20,376 nt of DNA from the NCBI GenBank assembly GCA_015501075.1, contig JADNYJ010000563.1:1-20376 (forward strand). The letters are read 5' to 3'. This DNA is from Gymnopilus junonius. Its lineage: Eukaryota > Basidiomycota > Agaricomycetes > Agaricales > Galerinaceae. Positions 1 through 8,599 of this stretch are shown here, piece after piece. The notes beneath the pieces were generated by a model. That model ran no database searches. It saw only the letters and a program-made list of their open reading frames with translations, and had not been told where the DNA came from. Position 1 is the first letter of the stretch, and each line of letters opens with the position of its first letter. Both the position numbers and the translations under genes were made by a program.

Positions 1-2
1 AA

Positions 3-569
3 CAGGACGCTGCTGGGAATCCTCCCAAGACTCCCACTATGAACAGCTCGGGATCCTCTGCTAATGCTACTGCCTCTTCCTCGAGGACCAGGGCTGTCGC
101 CGCCATTGCTCCTGCTGCCGAAGAGCTGGCCTCTCCTTCAGGAGAAGAGAGTTTTGTTGCTGCCATTATGCAATCTGCTGCACTCGGGGATGGTTCCTTC
201 TCTGAGAGTGACATGAGTCATCCCCATATCCGCTCTAAACATTTTACTGCAAAGTTTAAAATCTTCGCGCGTCATCTAGATTTCATGATAACTTTTGCTT
301 GCCTGTTTGACAATGGTGCTCACATTGTTTTGATTCGCCCTGAGGTCGTCAATGAACTCTGCTTAGAACGTTTTGCTTTAAAGAAACCTGAAGAAGTTGA
401 TGGCGCCATCAAGGATGGTAAAACCAAAAAGAAAATGCTTTTGACTCATTACATTAAACTGTCTCTTACTTCACTTGATAATGCTTGGACTTCAAAAAAC
501 TGTATATGCTATAATTGCCCCTGGACTTTGTATGCCTATCATTCTTGGACTACCGTTTTTAGAACATAA
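3..569 (+). pseudogene. Ty3/gypsy gag-end/aspartic protease region (partial)
   Basis: This frame is open from the first bases of the window, so it is the end of a longer upstream gag-protease reading frame; the ATG at 39 is not necessarily a start. A Ser/Ala-rich linker precedes a retropepsin-like domain whose active-site loop reads Asp-Asn-Gly (Asp codon at 309) followed by a hydrophobic Ile-Val-Leu-Ile stretch. The usual retropepsin triad is Asp-Ser/Thr-Gly; as I recall, the Asn variant is frequent in this basidiomycete lineage, so it is not by itself evidence of inactivation. The frame is lost at an A6 run near 492-497. The rest of the protease (Gly-Leu-Pro-Phe-Leu segment) continues one base ahead, in the frame of the downstream pol. 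It would process the Gag-Pol polyprotein inside the virus-like particle. Confidence 0.8.
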
Positions 570-3500
570 TAATATTGTGACTGACCATGCAGGTCGTACT
601 TGCATTGATAAAGTTTCTGGATACAATCTTCTCCACCCTGAACCTGTTTTGCCTCTGCCTCCTCCCAGAATGAAAGCTACTGAACAGATAAAATTTACAA
701 AAAACACGAAGAAGCAGATGCATGACGAACTCATCACGGTCTGCAGACAGCGAATTTTGGATAAGAAATTGGTGTTTGAGGATGTTAAAGATGTCGACGT
801 AGTCGCATCTATCCATACCGCTATTGAACAGATCGCATCTCGTGAATGTCTTGACAAACTGAGCACGAAGGTCAAAGCAAAATTTAAAAATGTTTTCGAA
901 CCAATTCCGCACATTGATGACCTGCCAAATGACTACCTTGCAAGGATCAGGCTGAAAGATGCTGAGAAAGTGATCTCAAATCATTCTTACCCTTGTCCAA
1001 GAAAATACAAGGATGCATTCCGCACTTTGATTGGGCAACACTTAGAAGCAGGCTGGATCCAACCTTCTTCCTCTTTGCATGCTTTGCCATGTTTTATAAT
1101 ACCTAAGGCTGACCCTACTGCGCTGCCCTGTTGGGTCAATGACTATAGACAGCTGAATGCTAATACAATTGTTGACAACCATCTGCTCCCTCAAGTTGAC
1201 GACATCCTTAATGACTGTGCTAAAGGTGTAATTTGGTCAACAATTGATATGACAAATTCCTTTTTTCAAACTCGAATGCATCCCGACGATGTTCACTTGA
1301 CTGCCGTCAACACCCCTTTTGGACTCTTTGAGTGGCTTGTAATGCCTATGGGTTTGAGAAATGCCCCAGCGATTCATCAACGTCATGTGGGAGCAGCCTT
1401 ACGAGACCATATTGGGGTGAGGTGTCATATTTACCTTGATGATATTGTTATATGGTCCCTTACCATTGAACAACATTTGAGAGATCTTTGGCTCGTGCTG
1501 AGGGCACTAGAATCTTCACGATTGTATATTAATGAGAAAAAGTGTAACTTCTTCCAGATGGAGATCAACTTCCTTGGTCACAAGGTCTCCGCTCGTGGGA
1601 TTGAGGCTGATGAGAAGAAGGCAGAGACCATTTTGGCCTGGCCTCATCCTAAGTCTGCTACTGATGTCTGTGCCTTCATTGGTCTCGTCCGCTACCTTGC
1701 TGCCTTCTTGCCTAAACTCGTGGATTACATGCTCCACCTTGGAGATCTTATTATGAAGGAGGCTGATCGAAAGTTCCCGGATTGGACTACTGCTCATCAA
1801 GAGGCCTTCAATGGCATCAAGGCACTGGTCGTCTCGAGAGATTGTTTGACAACTATTGATCATTCACTCATGCCGGATTACAAGATCTATGTGACAACTG
1901 ATGCTAGTGACAAGGGAACGGGTGCTGTTCTGTCCTTCGGCCCATCATGGGAGACTGCTTGCCCTGTGGCTTTTGAGTCCATGACACTGAAAGGTGTGCA
2001 ACTCAACTACCCCATTCATGAGAAAGAGTTGCTTGCAGTGATGAGAGCTCTTATAAAATGGAGAGTGGACCTTCTCGGTGTCCCTTTCTTTGTATACACT
2101 GATCATAAAACACTAGAGAACTTCAATGTACAGAAAGACCTCTCACGTTGTCAGGCATGCTGGATGGAACTCATGTTGCAATACAATGCGAAGATTGTGT
2201 ATGTGAAGGGTGAGGACAACACAGTCGCTGATGCTCTTTCGCGTATACAGAACCCTTCTTCATTGCTCACGGATGCTGAGTCAATTGTGACTCATCCATA
2301 TTCACATTGTTCTTCTGATGAGGATGACATGGTGTCCACTATCTCCTCTATTATTTGTCCACTAACATGGGATTCTGCTTATTCTCTTTCACACCTCTGC
2401 TTTTCTGGTGTCAAGGACGAGTTCAAGGATGGCGTTTGTGTGACACTCTCGATTTTGGCAGACAAATCCTTGTTGGATGAGATTCATGCTGGCTATCAGA
2501 CAGATGCGTGGATTAACAAGACACTTGCGAATGTGAAAGATAGTATGCCTGGCATACATGTCACCAATGGACTTTGGTACGTTGGTGACAGATTAATCAT
2601 TCCTCGGACAGGTAACATCAGAGAAATGCTGTTCCATACTGCTCACGACATGCTCAGCCACTTTGGTTTTGACAAAACTTATGCTGCACTTTGTGATTCC
2701 TTCTACTGGCCAAACATGCAGCATGACTTGGAGACGGCATATGTTCCAGGTTGCATCAAATGTCAGAGAAACAAGTCTGCCACCATGAAGCCATTCAGTC
2801 CTTTGCATCCTTTGCCCAATCCCGATGGCAGAGGGGATTCTGTTGCTATGGATTTCATAGGTCCTCTTCCTGAGGACGAGGGATTTGATATGATTGTCAC
2901 ATTCACTGATCATTTGGGCTCTGACATTCGTGTCCTCCCTTGCAGAAATGACCAGACTGCTGAAGATTTCGCCCTCATTTTCTTCAACAATTGGTACTGC
3001 GAGAATGGCTTACCCTTGGATATAATTTCTGACCGCAATAAGCTCTTCACTTCTCACTTCTGGAAAGCCTTGCACCTTCTGACTGGTATTAAAATTAAGA
3101 TGTCAACAGCATACCATCCAGAGATGGATGGTTCTAGTGAATGGACCAACAAGACGGTCAATCAATTGCTCTGCTATCATGTCGAGCGCAACCAAAAGGG
3201 ATGGGTCAAGTCCCTTCCAATTGTCTGTTTCAACATTATGAACACCGTTAACAAATCCATGGGCTTCTCGCCATTTCAACTTTGTATGGGCCACAGCCCA
3301 AGGGTATTACCTCCCTTGGTTCCTGGGAATAGGCTCGCTGACACTCCCAAAGAAGAACGTGCTTGGAAACTGATTAGCAATTTGGAGTTTTTGTCAATGG
3401 AGGCACAAGATAACCTCCTGAAAGCTAAGATCGCCCAAGCTTCTCAGTCTAACAAAAACCGTTCTCTCACTTTTCCTTTCAAAATAGGTGGTCATGTAAA

Positions 3501-3750
3501 ACTTTCTACTCTGCACCATCGAGACAAATATAAGAAGGCTGGGACAAATGAGTTGCAAAGTTCATGCCCCATTTTGATGGTCCTTACACCATTATCAATG
3601 TCGACGAAGATCATTCTACAGTCACTCTGGATCTGCCAAACTCTCCCAACATCTTCCCTACATTCCACACCTCAAATGTTATGCCTTATGTTGAAAACGA
3701 TCCTACACTCTTTCCTACACAGGAGTTCGAACATCCGGCACCAGTTATAG
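475..3750 (+). pseudogene. Ty3/gypsy Pol: reverse transcriptase, RNase H, integrase
   Basis: A 1091-codon frame carries the core pol domains. Reverse transcriptase has the palm motif Tyr-Leu-Asp-Asp at 1432-1443 (residue 320). RNase H has acidic residues at codons 1900 (Asp), 2026 (Glu), 2101 (Asp) and 2230 (Asp, in Val-Ala-Asp-Ala-Leu-Ser-Arg). Integrase has an HHCC zinc finger (His 2644 and 2659, first Cys 2752 in Cys-Ile-Lys-Cys) and a catalytic triad Asp 2851, Asp 3031, Glu 3139, spaced D-35-E. All catalytic residues are present, so this block decayed little. The first residues to about 490 and everything after about 3555 are out of register with the flanking domains, which continue in another frame. 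The product would copy element RNA into DNA and insert it in the nucleus. Confidence 0.92.
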
Positions 3751-3932
3751 TGGATGGTGAACAAGAATATTTCATGTGCAATATCATTGACGAATGACGC
3801 TGTGGCCGCAGTGTCCATTATCTGGTTCGCTATCAAGGTTATGGCCCTGAAGAAAATCAGTGGCTGTCAGGAACAGAACTCAAGGATGCTGAAGCCCTCG
3901 ACATCTGGTTGGCCAAGGTCGGAAACAGATAG
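3558..3932 (+). pseudogene. Integrase C-terminus: GPY/F module and broken chromodomain
   Basis: After a frame change near 3555 the integrase tail continues with an Asp-Gly-Pro-Tyr segment (GPY/F module, just after codon 3564), then a linker and a Glu-Tyr-Phe chromodomain start. A TGA at 3795-3797 interrupts the chromodomain. The rest is still readable in the same frame: Tyr-Leu-Val-Arg-Tyr, then Gly-Tyr-Gly-Pro-Glu-Glu-Asn-Gln-Trp, ending at TAG 3930-3932. The aromatic and acidic residues of a typical chromovirus chromodomain are visible on both sides of the stop. In the family, this domain steers integration to modified histones. Here it would be truncated unless the stop is read through. 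Confidence 0.85.
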
Positions 3933-4097
3933 GCTTTTGTAGTACTATTTCTCCTTCTTCTTTGGCCAGCCAGTAGCTTTCCCACTGGGTTTTAATGCAC
4001 CCATGCTGTGCATTGTATGTATCTTCTTGTCTTATCTCTCTCTTTTTTTCCTCTCTCTGGTTGCTATTTTTTTTGGGGATTGCTTTTGCTACTGGAT

Positions 4098-4106
4098 GGG
4101 GGAGGG
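4098..4106 (+). promoter_or_regulatory. Polypurine tract (plus-strand primer)
   Basis: A run of five G, one A and three G sits directly before TGTAATCATGG, about 165 bp after the pol stop. This is the expected place and composition of the primer for plus-strand DNA synthesis, immediately 5' of the 3' LTR. The assignment rests on position and composition only. Confidence 0.6.
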
Positions 4107-4345
4107 TGTAATCATGGTCATATGATTATGCATTGTTGCACCTTATTTACTGATCATGCTGACCTACAAAAGGATCCCTTCAGGGGTTTTCTTTCTTCCT
4201 TCCTTTTCCACAATGCCATACCTACTTATCATTTCATTATGCATATATGAAGCTTCTACAAAATATACTCGATTCCTATTCTTGATTGTGAGTCAGTGTT
4301 GCCTAGCCTGTTTTCATAGGCTAGGCTTTCAGTGTGCTCCTTACT
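4107..4345 (+). repeat. Probable 3' LTR (start clear, end unclear)
   Basis: Sequence beginning TGTAATCATGG follows the polypurine tract, as an LTR should (5' TG). I cannot place the CA end because no second LTR is in the window. A non-LTR element fragment starts within or just after it, so the LTR may be truncated. A perfect 9-bp hairpin at 4301-4326 lies in this stretch. Confidence 0.45.
4301..4326. other. Perfect 9-bp hairpin
   Basis: GCCTAGCCT (4301-4309) and AGGCTAGGC (4318-4326) are exact reverse complements separated by 8 bases. It lies at the presumed border between the gypsy LTR and the non-LTR element fragment. It could belong to either; no function is evident. Confidence 0.6.
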
Positions 4346-5633
4346 GAGTGCACCATATTCCAAAGGAGTGACTCCTCACCCTCGCTCTGCTGCCTTTATG
4401 ACTGCCCTACAACATGCTAAAGTTCAGGGCACTGTTATGGATGTGGATGACACACTCCATGTTGTTAGCAAGCCTCTGGAGCCTTTTGCTCCAGAAGCCT
4501 GCCCTGGTTTGCGATTCCTTGAGTTACATCATGGGATTCACTTCGATATTACTCCAGCACCCAAGGATAAGATTGGACTCTGGTGCGAATGGTTAGACCA
4601 CTTCTGGGAGGCCTCAAAGTGGGAACCATCCACTCTGGTTTGTGTCGGTGATGGTAGTCACCCCACCAACCAGGCCAAGCAGGCTGTCATGGCTTCACTT
4701 GTATTTTGCCAAGGAGTTGAGGTGCATGCATCTTGCTATGTGGCTGGGAGTGCTCTTGCAGAAGATGCAGAGCTTTACTCCCTATGTACTGCAATTGTCT
4801 GGGCCTGTGCCATGGACAATTGTGACTACATTGTTATCATATTGGACTCCACCAAAGCCTTGGGGAGCCTGCTTGATGCCACTGTGCATTCTGGCCAGGG
4901 TCATTCCTTGGCCGTTATTCATGCTCTTACTGAGTGGTGGACCAGGGGCCCTGGCCGCCACATCTCTCTTCATCATGTCCCATCTTCTCTGAAGTGGGGC
5001 ATTCATTATCAAGCTCACCTCATGGCAACTGAGCTTGCAGTATCAGTGAGGCCTAACATGCCTCATTCCCTTGCCTCACTGCACAAAGCAGCTGATGATA
5101 ACCCAGGGGAGGGCTGGAAAGAGTTGTTCCAGCAACCTTCATACTCAGGGCAACAATTTTTGTCTCTCACCGACCTTGACAGAGGTCGACTTGAACCACG
5201 GGCCAAACGAGGCGGCCCCTGGCTTCAATATGCAGGTGGTGACTTGACTCTCTTTACAAGGGTCACTCATGCCATCACTAACCATGCTCCCATTGGGGAG
5301 TATTACTCTCAATTCAACATCCCTGAGTCCACCAGTTGCGAGTGTGGCCACCATACCCAAACTCATGATCACCTGTTCCGAATGTGTCCCCAGCATGACC
5401 ATCATGACTATCCAGTTCATCTGGATCAGCTCATATCTTTCCTGAAAGCTAACCCCACAGTGTTCACTTTCAACCACCCTCCTCACACAGTGGGCAAACA
5501 ACTGTACAGTCACGCCCTGACATGTGATGTACAGTCAACTGTACAGTCAGCTGTAAGGTCAGGATCCAGCATTTGCAGTTGCCATGTGATCCGTCCACTT
5601 CAGGTTACCCCCTTGATGGGTCTCATAGACTAG
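4332..5633 (+). pseudogene. Non-LTR retrotransposon remnant: RNase H plus zinc knuckle
   Basis: A 433-codon open frame resembles the C-terminal part of a fungal LINE ORF2. An RNase H fold is marked by Asp 107 (codon 4650, Gly-Asp-Gly-Ser), Glu 147 (codon 4770) and Asp 172 (codon 4845, Leu-Asp-Ser). The fourth acidic residue, normally in a Gly-Ile-x-Gly-Asn-Glu-x-Ala-Asp context, is not evident: the equivalent stretch has Met near that position. A Cys-x-Cys-Gly...His...Cys zinc knuckle of the LINE type starts at residue 336. Endonuclease and reverse transcriptase domains are absent, so this looks like a 5'-truncated insertion, the usual outcome of target-primed reverse transcription. The apparent Met start lies in presumed LTR sequence and is probably fortuitous. 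A domesticated RNase H protein is possible but there is no support beyond the open frame. Confidence 0.75.
5503..5549 (+). repeat. Three copies of TGTACAGTCA in the LINE tail
   Basis: The decamer TGTACAGTCA occurs at 5503-5512, 5528-5537 and 5540-5549, and is repeated imperfectly just after. It lies in the last 45 codons of the RNase H frame and encodes low-complexity Val/Gln/Ser residues, so this end of the frame may not be conserved protein. Confidence 0.7.
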
Positions 5634-5666
5634 TTTTTGTGTGCAGAAAACTACCCTATGAGACCC
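5618..5666. other. 11-bp inverted repeat spanning the LINE stop codon
   Basis: GGGTCTCATAG (5618-5628) is the exact reverse complement of CTATGAGACCC (5656-5666), with a 27-base loop that contains the TAG stop at 5631-5633. LINE 3' ends often carry stem-loops recognised by their reverse transcriptase; that role here is inferred. It could also mark the end of the element. Confidence 0.7.
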
Positions 5667-5770
5667 CCTTCAAATGATTTTCAAATGATTTTGAAATCTT
5701 TTGTTTGTCAAATGATTTTAAAATGATTTGTTAGGGTTAGAAAATGTTTTGAAAAATGTTTGGTCTACAG

Positions 5771-5990
5771 AATGTTTTGAGCAAATCATTTGAGGTCACA
5801 TCACATTCTTTGCATGATTTTTAAAATGATTTTTAAATGTTTGGTTTGTAGAATGTTTTGAGCAAATCATTTGAGGTCATGTCACATTCTGTGTATGATT
5901 TTTAAAATGATTTTTAAATGTTCAGTTTGTAGAATGTTTTGAGCAAATCATTTGAGGTCACGTCACATTCTGTGTATCATTTTTAGAATG
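5771..5990 (+). repeat. 81-bp tandem repeat, 2.7 copies
   Basis: The unit starting AATGTTTTGAGC recurs at 5771, 5852 and 5933, an exact 81-bp period, with only a few substitutions between copies; the third copy fades near 5986. The surrounding bases (5675-5770 and 5990-6030) are built of related short words such as AAATGATTTT, so the repeat arose in simple AT-rich DNA directly downstream of the non-LTR fragment. No coding frame crosses it. Confidence 0.9.
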
Positions 5991-6553
5991 TTTAGGTCTG
6001 CCCAATGATTTTAAAATGATTAGGGGGTGTCTGGGGTCCTCCCTTCTAAACATTATTAGCTGCTCATTCCTGGCCATCCGGTGGATTTTAGGCAGTACTT
6101 TGGGTACACACCTACTGCATTTTTGCCCCACATTTGGTAGTAAGCAAGGCACAACTATTAGGTTAAAATTAGATATTCTATATATTCACTAGGCAGGTCT
6201 ACCAGAAATAGCACATATAGTATAATCTGTAGAAGCATAAGCAGTAACAAAGATTATATAAAAAGAATATCAGAGAGTCATGCACTTGATCTATTATTAT
6301 ATACTATATTGGAGCCTTATTTGGAAGTGCTGTGAAGAGTATATAAAAAATAAAAATAAAGCACCACTAATAAGTAAACTCAGACATTCTGACACATCTT
6401 TGACTCTGAACTCTGACATGGTGTGAGGACTCCATTTTTCATTGCTCAAGACACATAGACTCCATTCTCTAATGCTCTCTTTTTGTCCTGCATTTGATAG
6501 TAACCAAGACATACTAATTAGACTTATTTGATATCTGAATTAAACCTAGATAA

Positions 6554-6804
6554 GGGCCCCAATGGCTTAGATGACCATTGTGGTGTGTCCTAGACTATGA
6601 GGTCACAAGTTTGATCTATGCAGGTCCATGGATAAAACACTTTAGACACCATGTGACATTTCAATACCTCTAGAAGCCACTGTATATCGTGGAACCATAT
6701 GGGGAGTGGACAGCTGCTATCAACTTGGTGTCTGCACATTTGTACCTAGGCCTCATCATGTGATGACATTTAGTCAGTTGATCTCCTCTCAGTACAAAAA
6801 TAAT
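6554..6804 (+). repeat. Possible tRNA-derived SINE
   Basis: The head resembles a decayed tRNA: TGGCTTAGATGA (6563-6574) approximates the pol III A box, and AGTTTGATCTA (6608-6618) approximates the B box, spaced 45 bases apart as in tRNA-derived SINEs. An AGGTCACAAG stretch precedes the B box. A non-tRNA body follows and ends near an A-rich GTACAAAAATAATA. The tRNA fold is too degenerate for a working tRNA. Target-site duplications were not found by eye, so the limits are approximate. Confidence 0.45.
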
Positions 6805-6830
6805 ATCATTGTTAAGAAGCAAAAATAGAA

Positions 6831-6851
6831 AGGCCAATGGCTACTTGGCCT
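6831..6851. other. 7-bp hairpin
   Basis: AGGCCAA (6831-6837) and TTGGCCT (6845-6851) are exact reverse complements with a 7-base loop, just after the SINE candidate. It may be chance in AT-rich DNA. Confidence 0.4.
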
Positions 6852-8291
6852 ATAAGTAGATGGATGAGGTGGGAAGATAAACATCAACAAATTGGGACAA
6901 AGCCTCTTCTAGAATGGTAGATTAGAGCTGGGTTGTTAAAAATACTCTTACCTTAATAGTCTTTGGATTGGAAATTGCTGTAACTAGGCCTTTCTAGATT
7001 TAGTTTAATGTTGGATCCATGAGAGCATTACCAGTATCAAGTAGATCATAAAGTTACAGAATATTATGATAGCCTAGATATGATCATGGAACTTCTAAAG
7101 TAGTACTTAGATAATGCCTATGATGTAATCTCACAGTTAGATAGGCATCATTTCCAAATCCACAGTCCATGAAATCATTTCACAGCTAGCTCATATTCAT
7201 CTTTGTATCTTAGTTTGAATATTGTTTATTAATCAATCTAAGCTTATCTTACTATATCTCCTCTATGCCTTGGTCTGAATCCATGAATCCAAAACAACAT
7301 GCAGTAATATAGAGCACAATGCATGATGTTGAAGCTGCAGTCTCAACTCTATATCTATCTATGAGCTCTCTGAACTCTGACCTATTCTGACCTCTGACTT
7401 GTACTATAACATAGATCTGACTTGGTTCACCTTTGTCTTTGTTTTAAAACAATTCAGACCTATTTTTAGTGCTCAAAATGTTTCTAATGTATTTTTAGAA
7501 CATTTAAAACCCAATTTTAGCACTTTAGGCTTTATTCAGTAACCTGGTTAGGCCTTGGTTGGTTGGCTTTCAGTTTAGTCACACCATCATCATAGAATTC
7601 ACAGGCTTCAAATTCTGCTACCCAACATGAATCTGCTCGAGCTCGCTGTGTCCCACCTCTCTCTCAATGTTTGGGCAGTGTCACTTTCTTATGCATTTAC
7701 TCAATAACTCAGGAGCATTACTTTGTGAGTATAAAATAAAAGTCTATTTTTTTCTATTTGTTGAAAGTGCACCTCTTTAATGCAGGGTTTATAGGATGGA
7801 GGTGATCTCACTGTTGCTAATGATGAGCATGTGTGATTGAACAGTGAGCTGGCAGTAACAGAGAGTGACACAAAGTTGAGATGACAAGCATTTGGCTTCA
7901 ATTGGCTGTGTTTGGAATGAAAGGATAAATCTCCTTTTAAAGAAGATAGAAACCAAAAATTCTGAAGCAACTGAGGCCTAATTGGATTACCAAATAGGGC
8001 CTTAAATGTTTTCCAAATGTATTTCAAATATTTTAGACCTATTTTAGCACTGTAAATATTTCCAAAATGATTTTAAAGCACTTCACAATCTTTTTGAAAC
8101 ATCAGTTGCTTATTATTGTACTGTTTCAACTTACTGATCACCCTTACTCTCAAGCAGGACACAAATAATTGAGAACAACAAAGAAAATATATTAGGACAT
8201 TCAAGTGTGTAATCGATGTGAAAGTAAAGCAAGGAATAGCAAGTAATGAGTGTGATAAATGATGGGCAATGCAAGCAAGCAGTCAACAACC

Positions 8292-8580
8292 AGTAAAGAC
8301 AGTGCAGGAGCTGGACCATATACAGAAAGGCCAAAAGGTATATAGTAAGGACAGTGGAGGAGTTGGATGAATAGAAAATAAACAGATCAAAGCAATGAAA
8401 ATAAAAAAAATTGAAAGGGTATAAAGCCTAGAAAGGCTTAAGATAAAGAGAGAATATCAAAAACAAACATTAAGAGAAATATAGAAATTGAAGCAAGAAA
8501 AAAGTAAAGTAGAAAGAAGAAAGGGTATAAAGTCAAGAAAAGACTTGAAGGATATTAGAAAAAATAAATAAATAAAGTCC
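8292..8580 (+). repeat. Purine-rich segment with short duplications
   Basis: AGTAAAGACAGTGCAGGAG (near 8293) recurs as AGTAAGGACAGTGGAGGAG (near 8346), about 53 bp apart. AAAGGGTATAAAG recurs near 8415 and 8520, each followed by a similar AGAAA-rich run. The segment is strongly A/G-rich on the + strand and lies directly downstream (3') of the minus-strand gene, where it would form a pyrimidine-rich 3' flank. Confidence 0.55.
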
Positions 8581-8599
8581 ATACTATGATACCAGTGTC

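Larger units (their letters stand above)
1..4345 (+). mobile_element. Ty3/gypsy chromovirus, 3' part, decayed
   Basis: An LTR retrotransposon enters from the left edge and runs through protease, reverse transcriptase, RNase H, integrase and chromodomain, in the order diagnostic of Ty3/gypsy (Metaviridae) chromoviruses. A G-rich polypurine tract and a probable LTR start follow. The 5' LTR and most of gag lie outside the window. The copy is not intact: the reading frame changes once inside the protease region (near 490) and once in the GPY region (near 3555), and a TGA (3795-3797) cuts the chromodomain. The right limit is uncertain because a non-LTR element fragment begins at about 4332. Class assignment is secure; boundaries are inferred. 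Confidence 0.9.
6030..8580. other. AT-rich stretch without recognisable genes
   Basis: Only short unconvincing frames are seen here. Apart from the SINE candidate and a hairpin described separately, it contains two loosely related AT-rich blocks near 7455-7530 and 7995-8090 that share AGACCTATTTT followed by TAG-GC-CT and AAATGATTTT-like words, related in style to the repeats at 5670-6030. A purine-rich segment closes it at 8290-8580. I see no promoter, RNA gene or conserved protein. Confidence 0.6.

Noticed and set aside
492..912. Minus-strand reading frames of 117-140 codons
   Set aside because: They are shadows of the gypsy pol frame, which has clear domain evidence on the + strand.
6554..6627. 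Functional tRNA gene
   Set aside because: A and B boxes are degenerate and I could not form a credible acceptor stem and anticodon arm together; a SINE head fits better.
7701..8334. Minus-strand frames of 67-108 codons
   Set aside because: They lie in AT-rich DNA, have no recognisable motifs, and the sequence overlaps loosely repeated blocks.
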